From: Clostridia bacterium
Lineage (GTDB): Bacteria > Bacillota > Clostridia > Saccharofermentanales > UBA5734
DNA length: 15,347 nt
NCBI GenBank assembly: GCA_017997315.1
Contig: JAGOFF010000032.1
Span: 1 to 15,347, forward strand
Direction: 5' to 3'
Position 1 is the first letter of the stretch, and each line of letters starts with the position of its first letter. Positions 1-7,470 of this stretch are shown here, piece by piece. The position numbers and the translations under genes were made by a program. Below the pieces are notes generated by a model. The model was not told the DNA's origin. It did no database searches and worked only from the letters and a program-made list of their open reading frames with translations.

Positions 1-2
1 GG

Positions 3-959
3 ATCGACGGCGCGCTCTCCATCCAATCCTACGCGACGCTGTATTTCGACGCAGTCGAAAAAAGCAATGCGGACGCGCTGTCCGTGCTGGTGCACAGTGA
101 AATCAACGACGCGGGCATCCGTGCCGACAAAGCCGCTGCGATCATCCGCTTCTACCAGAAATGCGTCACCGTCAAATCCTCGGCTTTCCGGCTGCTGTAT
201 GCCAGGGCGGACAGCTTCGGATACGAACAAAGCGGGATCGACTACACTCCGTACATGTATTACCGGCCGTACGTCGAAGAGGGGCCCAATCCTACGGCAA
301 CGCCCGATGAATCCGGCTCCGGTTCGGCTCCATCCTCCACGCCGACTCCGCTCCCGACTCCGGAGTCCGGCGATGTCCGCCAGGTCAGGATCGTCAAGGC
401 GGGACTCGATCAGATCAAGATCGAGGATCCGATCCCGTTTGACCTGTCCCGCGGCGATGTGACGGTCTACGTGGACCACGAACCCGCGCTCACGCTCGGC
501 GAGTATGTGTATTCGTTCGAGCTCAACACCCGCTTCGGAACCCGGATCTCGTATGACTCCCTGCCGGCGCTGGACCCGTTCGATTCGGGACTCCGGATCA
601 TCCGCGCGCATTACCCGGATGTGACCGTCATGCTGATCGGCTCCGACGACGAGAGGCTCCAGGCATTCCAGGGGCATGTCTTCAGCATCGAGCTGCATTC
701 CGGGAACGTCGAAAGCGGATACGGCTTGTCCGTCGGCGCCACCCGGAAGACCATACTGGCGCGTTTCCCCTTTGCGGATCTGGACGGCTGGACCATACAG
801 TCCCCCGGTTCATATGACCGGATCGACTTCACGATCCGGGAAGGAGTGATCGCGGGCATCCGGATTTCACGCCAGCTTGACGATCTTGAGGACGCGGTCC
901 AGCGCGCCGCCCGGATCACACCCGTTCCCGCAACCGGCGATCCGGGCGGATCCCCGTAG
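3..959 (+). CDS. Unrecognised protein with Thr/Pro-rich linker, C-terminal part (5' end outside window)
   Basis: The reading frame is open from the first bases, so the true start lies upstream; 318 residues are visible. I do not recognise the family. Visible residues 1-95 form a mixed alpha/beta segment. A low-complexity Ser/Thr/Pro linker follows (about 96-124, with TPTPLPTP), then a second domain of about 190 residues. Such linkers usually join domains of proteins exported by Gram-positive bacteria, so an extracellular or cell-wall location is inferred; the signal peptide would lie outside the window. The C-terminal part contains GYGLSVGATRKTILARFPF and later IREGVIAGIRIS. This 'sequence sets up a threshold, then strand-turn-strand' pattern resembles small SmpA/BLIP-like repeats, but that is a weak impression. 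The gene ends 32 nt before the trp promoter and I see no T-run terminator after it. Reality of the gene is fairly certain; function is unknown. Confidence 0.75.
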   Translation: MDGALSIQSYATLYFDAVEKSNADALSVLVHSEINDAGIRADKAAAIIRFYQKCVTVKSSAFRLLYARADSFGYEQSGIDYTPYMYYRPYVEEGPNPTATPDESGSGSAPSSTPTPLPTPESGDVRQVRIVKAGLDQIKIEDPIPFDLSRGDVTVYVDHEPALTLGEYVYSFELNTRFGTRISYDSLPALDPFDSGLRIIRAHYPDVTVMLIGSDDERLQAFQGHVFSIELHSGNVESGYGLSVGATRKTILARFPFADLDGWTIQSPGSYDRIDFTIREGVIAGIRISRQLDDLEDAVQRAARITPVPATGDPGGSP

Positions 960-991
960 GCGGCCGGCGGAACGCACGCGCTTCCCGACCC

Positions 992-1018
992 TTGACAAGA
1001 GCGGGATGCGGGTATAAA
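992..1018 (+). promoter_or_regulatory. Sigma-70/SigA-type promoter of the trp operon
   Basis: A perfect -35 hexamer TTGACA lies at 992-997 and TATAAA (5 of 6 to consensus) at 1013-1018, with a 15-nt spacer. A shifted -10, TAAAGT at 1015-1020, would give a 17-nt spacer with a weaker match. Either places the transcript start near 1025, just ahead of T-box stem I, which supports this as the promoter for the leader and the downstream genes. The AT-rich hexamers stand out in GC-rich DNA. Transcription start is inferred, not seen. Confidence 0.75.
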
Positions 1019-1049
1019 GTAAGCGACAAACAGAACAGGACAAACCGAT

Positions 1050-1322
1050 GATCGAGAGGAGTACCTCCGACACCATCATCCCAGAGAACCGCGGAAGGTG
1101 TGATCGCGGCATGACGGTACGGAGCGAATGGACTCGAGAGGGCGGCCCGAATCGGGGAGCGATCCCCGCCTAGGCACCGACGGGGACCCGACCCGTTATC
1201 CGGCGGGCGCGCATGATGGTGCGCGACCAGAGCGGATTGCCGTATCGGCAGTCAACGTGGGTGGTACCGCAGGTTCTTTGGAGATCCTGTCCCTTGATGA
1301 ACAAGGGGCAGGATCTTTTTTT
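1050..1322 (+). promoter_or_regulatory. T-box riboswitch, tryptophan-specific (UGG specifier)
   Basis: This leader fills the gene-free stretch between 960 and 1341. Stem I can be paired by hand. The base is TCGAG 1052-1056 with CTCGA 1133-1137. The specifier loop has AGTA at 1060-1063 on the 5' side and GAATGGA at 1126-1132 on the 3' side. Above it CTCCG 1065-1069 pairs with CGGAG 1120-1124. An AGAGAA bulge follows at 1083-1088, and the distal hairpin is CCGCG 1089-1093 with CGCGG 1105-1109. The specifier codon TGG (Trp) is at 1129-1131 and is followed by A, as usual. Middle hairpins include 1153-1158/1163-1168, 1208-1213/1220-1225 and 1238-1242/1246-1250. The T-box motif TGGTACCGC is at 1262-1270. 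In the antiterminator GGG 1259-1261 pairs with CCC 1291-1293, TGGTACC 1262-1268 is the bulge, and GCAGG 1269-1273 pairs with CCTGT 1286-1290. Known mechanism: uncharged tRNA-Trp pairs with specifier and bulge, stabilises the antiterminator and allows read-through into trpD. Confidence 0.95.
1282..1322 (+). terminator. T-box leader intrinsic terminator (competes with antiterminator)
   Basis: AGATCCTGTCCCTTG at 1282-1296 pairs with 1302-1316 over 15 bp, with a single T-G wobble (1290/1308) and a 5-nt loop, ATGAA. Seven T residues follow at 1316-1322. The 5' arm contains the CCTGTCCC used by the antiterminator (1286-1293), so the two structures exclude each other. This is the off state expected when tRNA-Trp is charged. 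Confidence 0.95.
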
Positions 1323-1341
1323 GCGTGAAAGGAGAAGCGGC

Positions 1342-2379
1342 ATGATCGAGCAGGCCATCACGGCACTCGCGGATGGGTGCGACCTGGAAGAAGAGACGGC
1401 GTACGGTGCGATGAACCGTATCATGGAGGGCACCGCGACCGAGGCGCAGATCGCCGCCTTTCTCATCGGACTGCGCGTCAAGGGGGAAACGGTCGCCGAG
1501 ATGACCGGCGGAGCGCGGAGCCTGGCGGAGAAGGCCATACGGATACGGCCGCGCGTCCCGTTTACTGTCGATCCGGTGGGAACCGGCGGAGACCGCACGG
1601 GCACTTTCAACATTTCTTCGGTGGCCGCGATCATTGCCGCGGCTGCCGGCGCCTGTGTCGCAAAGCACGGGAACCGTTCGGTATCGAGCCGATCGGGAAG
1701 CGCGGATCTGTTCGAAGCGCTCGGGATCCGCATCCGGATTCCGCCTCAAGCGGTCGAGTCCTGCATCGAGGAGACGGGATTCGGTTTCCTGTTCGCGCCG
1801 GTCTTCCACCCGGCGATGCGGTTTGCGGCCCCGGTGCGCAGGGTGCTGGGGGTCCGGACCCTTTTCAACCTTCTCGGCCCGGTATCGAATCCCGCCGGTG
1901 CAGCCGGACAGGTGCTGGGGGTCTACGACCGGAAGGTCATGCCCTTTGTCGCCGGAACCCTCGTGAATATGGGCGTTTCACGCGCCCTGATCGTTCACGG
2001 GACGGATGGTGCCGACGAGATCACGACAGCCGGAGACACGCTGGTGACAGAGATCCGGAACGGGCACGTCACGGAGTACGTTGTCTCCCCGGAGCAGTTC
2101 GGGCTTCCCCGACGGTCCCTTGCGGACATCCAGGGCGGCGGACCTGCGGACAACGCGGAGATCGCACGGGACATCCTGGACGGGAAACCCGGCGCGGCGC
2201 GCGAGATCGCGCTGCTCAACGCGGCGGCCACCCTGTACGTCGGGCAGGCGGCGGGGGACATTGCCGAGGGGCTGGAGAAAGCAGCGTGCGCGATCGACTC
2301 CGGTTCCGCCCGCGCGAAGCTCGCGGAAGTCGTGGAGTACACCCGCCGGGCCTCGGAAGAAGGAGGCGCCGCATGCTGA
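1342..2379 (+). CDS. trpD: Anthranilate phosphoribosyltransferase
   Basis: Transfers phosphoribose from PRPP to anthranilate, the second step of tryptophan synthesis, in the cytoplasm. The product is 345 residues, normal for the family. It has an N-terminal helical domain followed by the phosphoribosyltransferase core. The PRPP-binding GTGGD is at 80-84, KHGNRSVSS at 108-116 runs into SGSADLFEALG, and the DE pair of GADEIT, which binds metal-PRPP, is near residue 223. I chose ATG 1342 because AGGAG at 1330-1334 sits 7 nt upstream and the protein then begins like its relatives. An in-frame ATG at 1213 lies inside the T-box and before its terminator, so it is not credible. It is the first gene after the riboswitch. 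Its last 7 nt overlap trpC, suggesting coupled translation. It is a stand-alone TrpD, not fused to TrpG. Confidence 0.96.
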   Translation: MIEQAITALADGCDLEEETAYGAMNRIMEGTATEAQIAAFLIGLRVKGETVAEMTGGARSLAEKAIRIRPRVPFTVDPVGTGGDRTGTFNISSVAAIIAAAAGACVAKHGNRSVSSRSGSADLFEALGIRIRIPPQAVESCIEETGFGFLFAPVFHPAMRFAAPVRRVLGVRTLFNLLGPVSNPAGAAGQVLGVYDRKVMPFVAGTLVNMGVSRALIVHGTDGADEITTAGDTLVTEIRNGHVTEYVVSPEQFGLPRRSLADIQGGGPADNAEIARDILDGKPGAAREIALLNAAATLYVGQAAGDIAEGLEKAACAIDSGSARAKLAEVVEYTRRASEEGGAAC

Positions 2380-3188
2380 CGACCGGTACCATCCTGGACC
2401 GGATCGCCGCGAGGAAAGCGATCCGGCTGCGGGAAAGAATGACGGAGGAGCCGTTGGAAAGCGTACGGGATCGGGCCCTCGACATTCCGTCGCCCGGCAA
2501 CCGTTTCCGGAAGGCGATCGACCGCGGCGACCGGATGAGCCTGATCGCGGAAGTGAAGAAGGCTTCTCCGTCCAAGGGGCTGATCTGCCGGACTTTCGAT
2601 CCGGTCCGCCGGGCGTCGGCGTATGAGGCCGGCGGCGCCCAGGCGGTTTCGGTCCTCACCGAAGAGGATTTCTTTCTCGGAAAAGACGAACACCTCGCCG
2701 CCGTCGCGCGGAGCACATCGTTGCCGGTGCTCCGGAAGGATTTTGTCCTGGACGAGTACCAGATCTACGAAGCGCGGGCGCTGGGCGCTTCCGCGGTCCT
2801 GCTGGTCGCCGCGCTGCTGGACGACGCGAAGGCGGCCCGTCTTTTGGAGACCGCGGACCGGCTCGGGCTGGATGTCCTGTTTGAAGTGCACGATCTGCCG
2901 GAACTGGTGCGGGCCATCGGACTGGACGCGAAGATCATCGGAATCAACAATCGCGACCTCAACACATTCCATGTGGACCTGGCCGTCACGGAAAAGCTGG
3001 CGCGGATCCTGCCGGCGACCCGGCTCGCGGTCTCTGAAAGCGGGATCTCCGATCCGGCCGGCATGGCGGCCGTCCATGCGGCCGGCGTGCGGTGCGCGCT
3101 GGTGGGCGAGACGCTCATGCGCGGAGGGGACCGGCCGGACGACGTGCGCGACGGAATCCGGCGGCTGCTCGGGGACCTTCCGTCATGA
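2373..3188 (+). CDS. trpC: Indole-3-glycerol-phosphate synthase
   Basis: Closes and decarboxylates CdRP to indole-3-glycerol phosphate, the fourth step of the pathway. The product is 271 residues with a TIM-barrel pattern. EVKKASPSKG at 60-69 supplies the catalytic Glu60 and Lys62. Lys122 in LRKDF and Glu171 in LFEVHD match the other catalytic positions known from the family. INNRDL and VSESGI are the usual phosphate-side loops. ATG 2373 follows AGGAGG (2361-2366) by 6 nt. The start overlaps the trpD stop by 7 nt, and the stop overlaps the trpF start as ATGA. It is monofunctional: unlike the enterobacterial enzyme, TrpF is a separate gene. Nothing looks degraded. Confidence 0.96.
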   Translation: MLTTGTILDRIAARKAIRLRERMTEEPLESVRDRALDIPSPGNRFRKAIDRGDRMSLIAEVKKASPSKGLICRTFDPVRRASAYEAGGAQAVSVLTEEDFFLGKDEHLAAVARSTSLPVLRKDFVLDEYQIYEARALGASAVLLVAALLDDAKAARLLETADRLGLDVLFEVHDLPELVRAIGLDAKIIGINNRDLNTFHVDLAVTEKLARILPATRLAVSESGISDPAGMAAVHAAGVRCALVGETLMRGGDRPDDVRDGIRRLLGDLPS

Positions 3189-3919
3189 CGCGCGTCCAGG
3201 TGAAAATCTGCGGGTTGACGCGTCCGGCGGATGCGGATTCCGTGAACGGATTCCGGCCGGACTGCATCGGACTGGTGTTCGCGCCCGGCCGCCGTACACT
3301 CGGGGTCCGCGCCGCGGCGGACATCGCGGGCAGACTGTCGCCCGGGATCCGGAAGGTCGGCGTGTTCGCGGACGGGCCGCTTTCGATGATCGCCGGATGC
3401 ATATCGGCCTGCGGACTGGATGTGGTGCAGCTCCACGGCGGCGAGACGCCGGACGACGTGCACCGGCTGCGGATGGCGCTGTCCGCGTCGGGATTCGCAG
3501 ACGTCCGGATCTGGAAGGCATTCGGCATCCCGTCCGGCGGTGTGCGGAAGGAAACCGCGGAACGGATTCTGGAAGGTATCGACCGGTTCTCCGGACGGAT
3601 CGACGCGGTGGTGCTGGATGCCGCCGCGCCTTCGGAAGGACAGGCCGGCGGGAACGGTTTGCGGCCCGACTGGGAAACCGCGTGGAGGATCCGTTGCGGC
3701 TGCCGCATTCCGGTCGTGCTTGCCGGCGGTCTGGATGCGGGGAATGTCACGGACGCCATCCGGAAGGTCGGACCGTACGCGGTCGATGTGAGCTCGGGCG
3801 TCGAGACGGACGGGATAAAGGATCCGGACAAGATGGCGTCGTTTGTGACCATCGCGCGCGGTGTACCGGATTCCGGAGGAAGGGAAGTCTACAGGATGGA
3901 GGAGAAGAAACATGGATGA
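3185..3919 (+). CDS. trpF: Phosphoribosylanthranilate isomerase
   Basis: Performs the Amadori rearrangement of phosphoribosylanthranilate to CdRP, the third step. KICGLT at residues 7-12 carries the general base Cys9. Asp145 in VVLDAA fits the general acid. LAGGLDAGNV and VDVSSGVE are the phosphate-binding loops at the barrel's C-terminal end. The start ATG 3185 overlaps the trpC stop (ATGA). A longer frame from 3092 would run through trpC and is rejected. At 244 residues it is somewhat longer than typical TrpF (about 200-220). The extra length lies in an insert between strands (around 110-165) and in a charged tail ending EEKKHG. The tail overlaps the trpB ribosome binding site and start by 8 nt. 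Arginine codons are mixed, including four AGA/AGG. Confidence 0.95.
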   Translation: MTRVQVKICGLTRPADADSVNGFRPDCIGLVFAPGRRTLGVRAAADIAGRLSPGIRKVGVFADGPLSMIAGCISACGLDVVQLHGGETPDDVHRLRMALSASGFADVRIWKAFGIPSGGVRKETAERILEGIDRFSGRIDAVVLDAAAPSEGQAGGNGLRPDWETAWRIRCGCRIPVVLAGGLDAGNVTDAIRKVGPYAVDVSSGVETDGIKDPDKMASFVTIARGVPDSGGREVYRMEEKKHG

Positions 3920-5120
3920 CACAGGCAGGATTTCACAGCCCGCGGCGGCCGGAACGGGCCGGTATGGGGACTACGGGGGGCAATACGCGTCAGAGACCCT
4001 CATGGCGGCGGTCCGCGGACTGGACGCCGCCTATCGGGAAGCCCGGTCGGATCCGGACTTTCAAAAGGAATTCATGCGTCTGCTCCGGGAGTATGCCGGT
4101 CGACCCTCCCTGCTGTACCATGCGGAAAGGATGTCCGCAGACCTCGGCTGCCGGGTGCTGCTCAAGCGTGAAGACCTGAATCACACCGGTTCGCACAAGA
4201 TCAACAATGTGCTCGGACAAGTCCTGCTGGCACGCCGGATGGGCAAGCGGCACCTCATCGCGGAAACCGGCGCCGGCCAGCACGGGGTCGCGACCGCGAC
4301 CGCGGCGGCGCTGTTCGGAATGTCTTGCGAAGTGTTCATGGGGACGGAGGACATGGAACGCCAGCGGCTCAACGTATACCGCATGCGTCTGCTCGGTGCG
4401 GACGTCACCGCGGTTCCGGACGGGACGGGTACGCTCAAGGACGCCACTTCCGAGGCGATGCGGGCATGGTCGAGGGATGCGGACACCGCCTATTACGTGA
4501 TCGGTTCCGTGATGGGACCGCACCCGTATCCCGCGATGGTACGGGATTTCCAGAGCGTCATCGGGCGTGAGATCCGGGAGCAGGCGATGGCGGCGTTCGG
4601 CTGCCTGCCTGCGGCCGTCATCGCGTGCGTCGGCGGCGGGAGCAACGCCATGGGAAGCTTCCATCCGTTTCTGGACGACGCGTCGGTCCGGCTGATCGGC
4701 GCGGAGGCGGGAGGGGAAGGTGTGGAGACCGGGCGTCATGCCGCGACCGTCACGCAAGGTTCCACCGGTGTGTTCCACGGAATGAAGTCACTCTTCCTGC
4801 AGGACGACGAGGGGCAGATCCGCCCGGTCTACTCGATCTCCGCGGGTCTGGATTATCCGGGTGTCGGTCCGGAACACGCCTGGCTGGCCGCCGTCGGACG
4901 CGCGGAATACCATGCGGTGACCGATGCCGAAGCGGTGGACGCTTTCGAGTACCTGTCACGGATCGAGGGGATCATCCCGGCCATCGAAAGCGCGCACGCG
5001 GTCGCGCTGGCCCGCCGGCTGGCACCCGGATTCGGACCGCGGGACACCGTGGTCGTGACCGTCTCGGGCCGCGGCGACAAAGACGTGGAATCGATCGGCC
5101 GGTATCGGGGAGAACTGTAG
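3912..5120 (+). CDS. trpB: Tryptophan synthase beta chain
   Basis: PLP enzyme that condenses indole with serine in the alpha2-beta2 tryptophan synthase complex, the last step. The product is 402 residues, the length of ordinary TrpB1. KREDLNHTGSHKINN contains the Schiff-base Lys96. ETGAGQHG follows, and GGGSNAMG from residue 241 binds the PLP phosphate. GRGDKD near the C-terminus is also typical. ATG 3912 has GGAGGAG (3898-3904) 7 nt upstream. An in-frame ATG at 3861 lies within trpF and would add 17 unrelated residues, so it is rejected. The gene overlaps trpF by 8 nt and is separated from trpA by 23 nt, consistent with making both subunits from one message. Confidence 0.97.
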   Translation: MDDTGRISQPAAAGTGRYGDYGGQYASETLMAAVRGLDAAYREARSDPDFQKEFMRLLREYAGRPSLLYHAERMSADLGCRVLLKREDLNHTGSHKINNVLGQVLLARRMGKRHLIAETGAGQHGVATATAAALFGMSCEVFMGTEDMERQRLNVYRMRLLGADVTAVPDGTGTLKDATSEAMRAWSRDADTAYYVIGSVMGPHPYPAMVRDFQSVIGREIREQAMAAFGCLPAAVIACVGGGSNAMGSFHPFLDDASVRLIGAEAGGEGVETGRHAATVTQGSTGVFHGMKSLFLQDDEGQIRPVYSISAGLDYPGVGPEHAWLAAVGRAEYHAVTDAEAVDAFEYLSRIEGIIPAIESAHAVALARRLAPGFGPRDTVVVTVSGRGDKDVESIGRYRGEL

Positions 5121-5143
5121 GCATGATGAGGAGGAAGGCATTC

Positions 5144-6010
5144 ATGGATCGTGAAAGCAGGGAGGTTCCGGCTGCCGCCGGACGTCTGGAAAACAGGACT
5201 GAGCGGAACGCGGAACGCGGGGCCAAGGCGTTCGCCGCCTATTTCATGGCGGGGGATCCGGATCTTGAAACCACACTGCTGTGCATGCGGGCGGCGGCCT
5301 CCGCCGGCGCGTCTCTGATCGAGCTCGGCGTGCCGTACTCCGATCCTTCCGCCGACGGACCGGTCATACGCCGGGCGGGGATCCGCGCGCTGGCCGCCGG
5401 GACTCGGATGGACGACGTGTTCCGCCTCGCGGCGCGCTTCCGTGCGGAGGACGACGTCGCGCCGGTCGCGCTCATGCTGTATTTCAACCTGGTTTTCCGT
5501 TACGGGACGGAGCGTTTTTTCAGGATGTGCCTCGAACACGGGATTGACGCGTGCATTCTGCCGGATCTCCCGATCGAGGAACAGGACGAAGTGCGGCTGC
5601 CCGCCCGGAAATCCGGAATCCGTCTGATCCAGCTGGTGTCACCGAACTCCGGCGCGGCCGTCCCGGCGATCTGCGCGCGTGCGGAAGGCTTTCTGTACTG
5701 TGTTTCGTCGCTCGGCACGACGGGGGAGCGTACCGGGGTCCCGGAGGGTCTGGACGGCTTTCTCGACCGGTTGGCCGCCGAGACCGGCGTCCCCCGGTTC
5801 GTCGGCTTCGGCGTCTCGACGCCGGAGCAGGCCGCTGCGATGGCCCGGCACGCGGACGGGGTCATCGTGGGGAGCGCATTGGTCCGCCTGATCGAACAAT
5901 CCGTGTCGGCCGGGATGGACGCCGGCGCGATCGCGCGTTCCGTGGGCCGGTTCACCGAATCCATGTGCGCGGCGCTGGGCGGCGGACGCATCGGGGAGAG
6001 CCGGCCATGA
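5144..6010 (+). CDS. trpA: Tryptophan synthase alpha chain
   Basis: Splits indole-3-glycerol phosphate to indole and glyceraldehyde 3-phosphate, and passes indole to TrpB. TIM barrel of 288 residues with this start. ELGVPYSDP holds catalytic Glu60, and SADGP holds Asp71. Their 11-residue spacing equals Glu49/Asp60 of the Salmonella enzyme. The phosphate loops FVGFGVSTPEQ and DGVIVGSALV are present. Three in-frame ATGs exist: 5123, 5126 and 5144. I chose 5144 because AGGAGG at 5129-5134 is placed 9 nt before it, while 5123 has only a weaker GGAG at 10 nt. Even so the N-terminus is about 11 residues longer than the Salmonella protein and rich in Arg/Glu/Asn. The stop overlaps the trpE start as ATGA. 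Confidence 0.95.
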   Translation: MDRESREVPAAAGRLENRTERNAERGAKAFAAYFMAGDPDLETTLLCMRAAASAGASLIELGVPYSDPSADGPVIRRAGIRALAAGTRMDDVFRLAARFRAEDDVAPVALMLYFNLVFRYGTERFFRMCLEHGIDACILPDLPIEEQDEVRLPARKSGIRLIQLVSPNSGAAVPAICARAEGFLYCVSSLGTTGERTGVPEGLDGFLDRLAAETGVPRFVGFGVSTPEQAAAMARHADGVIVGSALVRLIEQSVSAGMDAGAIARSVGRFTESMCAALGGGRIGESRP

Positions 6011-7470
6011 TCCGGCCGGGGAGGGAGGAGTTCCTCCGGCTGTGCCGGATCCATCCGGTCGTCCCGGTCGTGCGGGAAGTCGGCGGGGACCTGTTCACTC
6101 CGGTATCGCTCTACCGCCGGTTCGGGGACGAGCCGGACACTTTCCTGCTGGAGAGCGTGGAGGACGGATCCCGCTGGGGGCGCTACTCCATCATGGGCCG
6201 CCGTCCGATGCTCCGCTTCGAAAGCCGGGGGGATCAGGTGATCATGGAGAGCGGCGGGACGGTTGAAACAGCTTCAGGCGACGTGCCGGGACGGCTGGCC
6301 GGATTCCTCGGCCGGTATGCGGCGGGCGGCTTCGACTACATACCCAAGTTCCACTGCGGCCTGGCCGGGTATTTCGCCTACGATTATGCCCGCTGCCTTG
6401 AGCGGCTTCCGGACGACAATCCGGACCGGATCGGACTGCCGGACTGCAGACTCCAGGCACCCGGAGAAGTGATCGTCTACGACCACCTGCGGTGCCGGAT
6501 GCAGATCATCGTCAACTGTCCGGCCGATCGGGGGGCGGACGGTTATGAAGAGGCCCTCGGGCGCATCGAGCGGATCCGGGAGGAAATCCTTGCCGCGCCG
6601 GACCGACTCGTTCCGGTGGCCGATGTCCCGGCCGAAGCGGATTTCGTGAGCTCCTCCACCCGGGAAGAGTACTGCGGCATGGTCCGCAAGGCCATCGAAC
6701 ACATCCGGGCGGGGGACATTTTCCAGGTTGTGCTGTCCCAGCGGTTTTCCGCGCCGTATGCGGGAGATCCGTTCCTGGTATACCGGGCGCTCCGGTCCGT
6801 CAATCCGTCCCCTTATCTGTTCTGTTTCCGGTATGCGGACGCGACGCTGGTCGGGGCTTCCCCCGAAATGCTGCTCCGCGTGGAGGACGGAACGGTCTCC
6901 ACCCGGCCCATCGCCGGGACGCGCCCGCGCGGGGAGACCCCGGAGAGGGACGCGGCCCTGGCGGCGGAACTGCTCGCGGATGAAAAGGAACGATCGGAGC
7001 ACTTCATGCTGGTCGATCTGGCACGCAACGACGTCGGCAGAGTCTCGGAGTTCGGCTCCGTGAGGGCGGCCGGGATCTGCCGGGTGGAACGGTTCTCCCA
7101 TGTCATGCACCTGGTGACCGACGTGGAGGGCCGGTTGCGGCCGGACCGGTCCGCGGTCGACGCGCTCGGGGCGATCCTGCCCGCCGGCACGCTGTCGGGC
7201 GCCCCGAAGGTACGTGCGATGGAGATCATCGACGGGCTGGAGCCGCTCCGGCGCGGATTCTACGGCGGCGCGGCCGGATACCTGGGCTTTGACGGCGGGA
7301 TGGACACCTGCATCGCGATCCGCGCCGCGGTGATCCGCAACGGCTCGATCCATATCCAGGCGGGCGCCGGCATCGTGGCGGACTCGGACCCGGAGACGGA
7401 GTACGAGGAAACGAGGAACAAAGCCCGGGCGCTTTTCGCATCCCTCGGGAATGTGGAGGAAATGCTGTGA
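6007..7470 (+). CDS. trpE: Anthranilate synthase component I
   Basis: Converts chorismate plus ammonia (from TrpG) to anthranilate, the committed step. The product is 487 residues. The N-terminal domain carries LLES at 47-50 followed by the SRWGRYS segment (55-61), the known tryptophan feedback site of this family, so the enzyme is probably inhibited by tryptophan. The chorismate-binding domain includes PIAGTRPRG (301-309), DEKERSEHFMLVDLARND, LSGAPK (396-401) and GAGIVADSDPE. The feedback motif favours TrpE over the related PabB, as does the operon. ATG 6007 overlaps the trpA stop by 4 nt with GGAG 8 nt upstream, and the gene overlaps trpG by 4 nt. Its position after trpA instead of first is unusual for a Firmicutes-type operon. 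Confidence 0.96.
   Translation: MIRPGREEFLRLCRIHPVVPVVREVGGDLFTPVSLYRRFGDEPDTFLLESVEDGSRWGRYSIMGRRPMLRFESRGDQVIMESGGTVETASGDVPGRLAGFLGRYAAGGFDYIPKFHCGLAGYFAYDYARCLERLPDDNPDRIGLPDCRLQAPGEVIVYDHLRCRMQIIVNCPADRGADGYEEALGRIERIREEILAAPDRLVPVADVPAEADFVSSSTREEYCGMVRKAIEHIRAGDIFQVVLSQRFSAPYAGDPFLVYRALRSVNPSPYLFCFRYADATLVGASPEMLLRVEDGTVSTRPIAGTRPRGETPERDAALAAELLADEKERSEHFMLVDLARNDVGRVSEFGSVRAAGICRVERFSHVMHLVTDVEGRLRPDRSAVDALGAILPAGTLSGAPKVRAMEIIDGLEPLRRGFYGGAAGYLGFDGGMDTCIAIRAAVIRNGSIHIQAGAGIVADSDPETEYEETRNKARALFASLGNVEEML

Noticed and set aside
1128..1328. Small 66-codon frame inside the leader, possibly a leader peptide
   Set aside because: It runs through stem I and the terminator of the T-box, lacks a ribosome site and has no run of Trp codons, so a trpL-type attenuator is not supported.
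1213..1341. Extended N-terminus for TrpD starting at ATG 1213
   Set aside because: It would translate the T-box antiterminator and terminator; ATG 1342 has a good ribosome site and the normal family length.
1995..3922. Long minus-strand frames opposite trpD, trpC and trpF (1995-3077 and 2765-3922)
   Set aside because: Antisense shadows in GC-rich DNA. The plus-strand trp genes are unmistakable.
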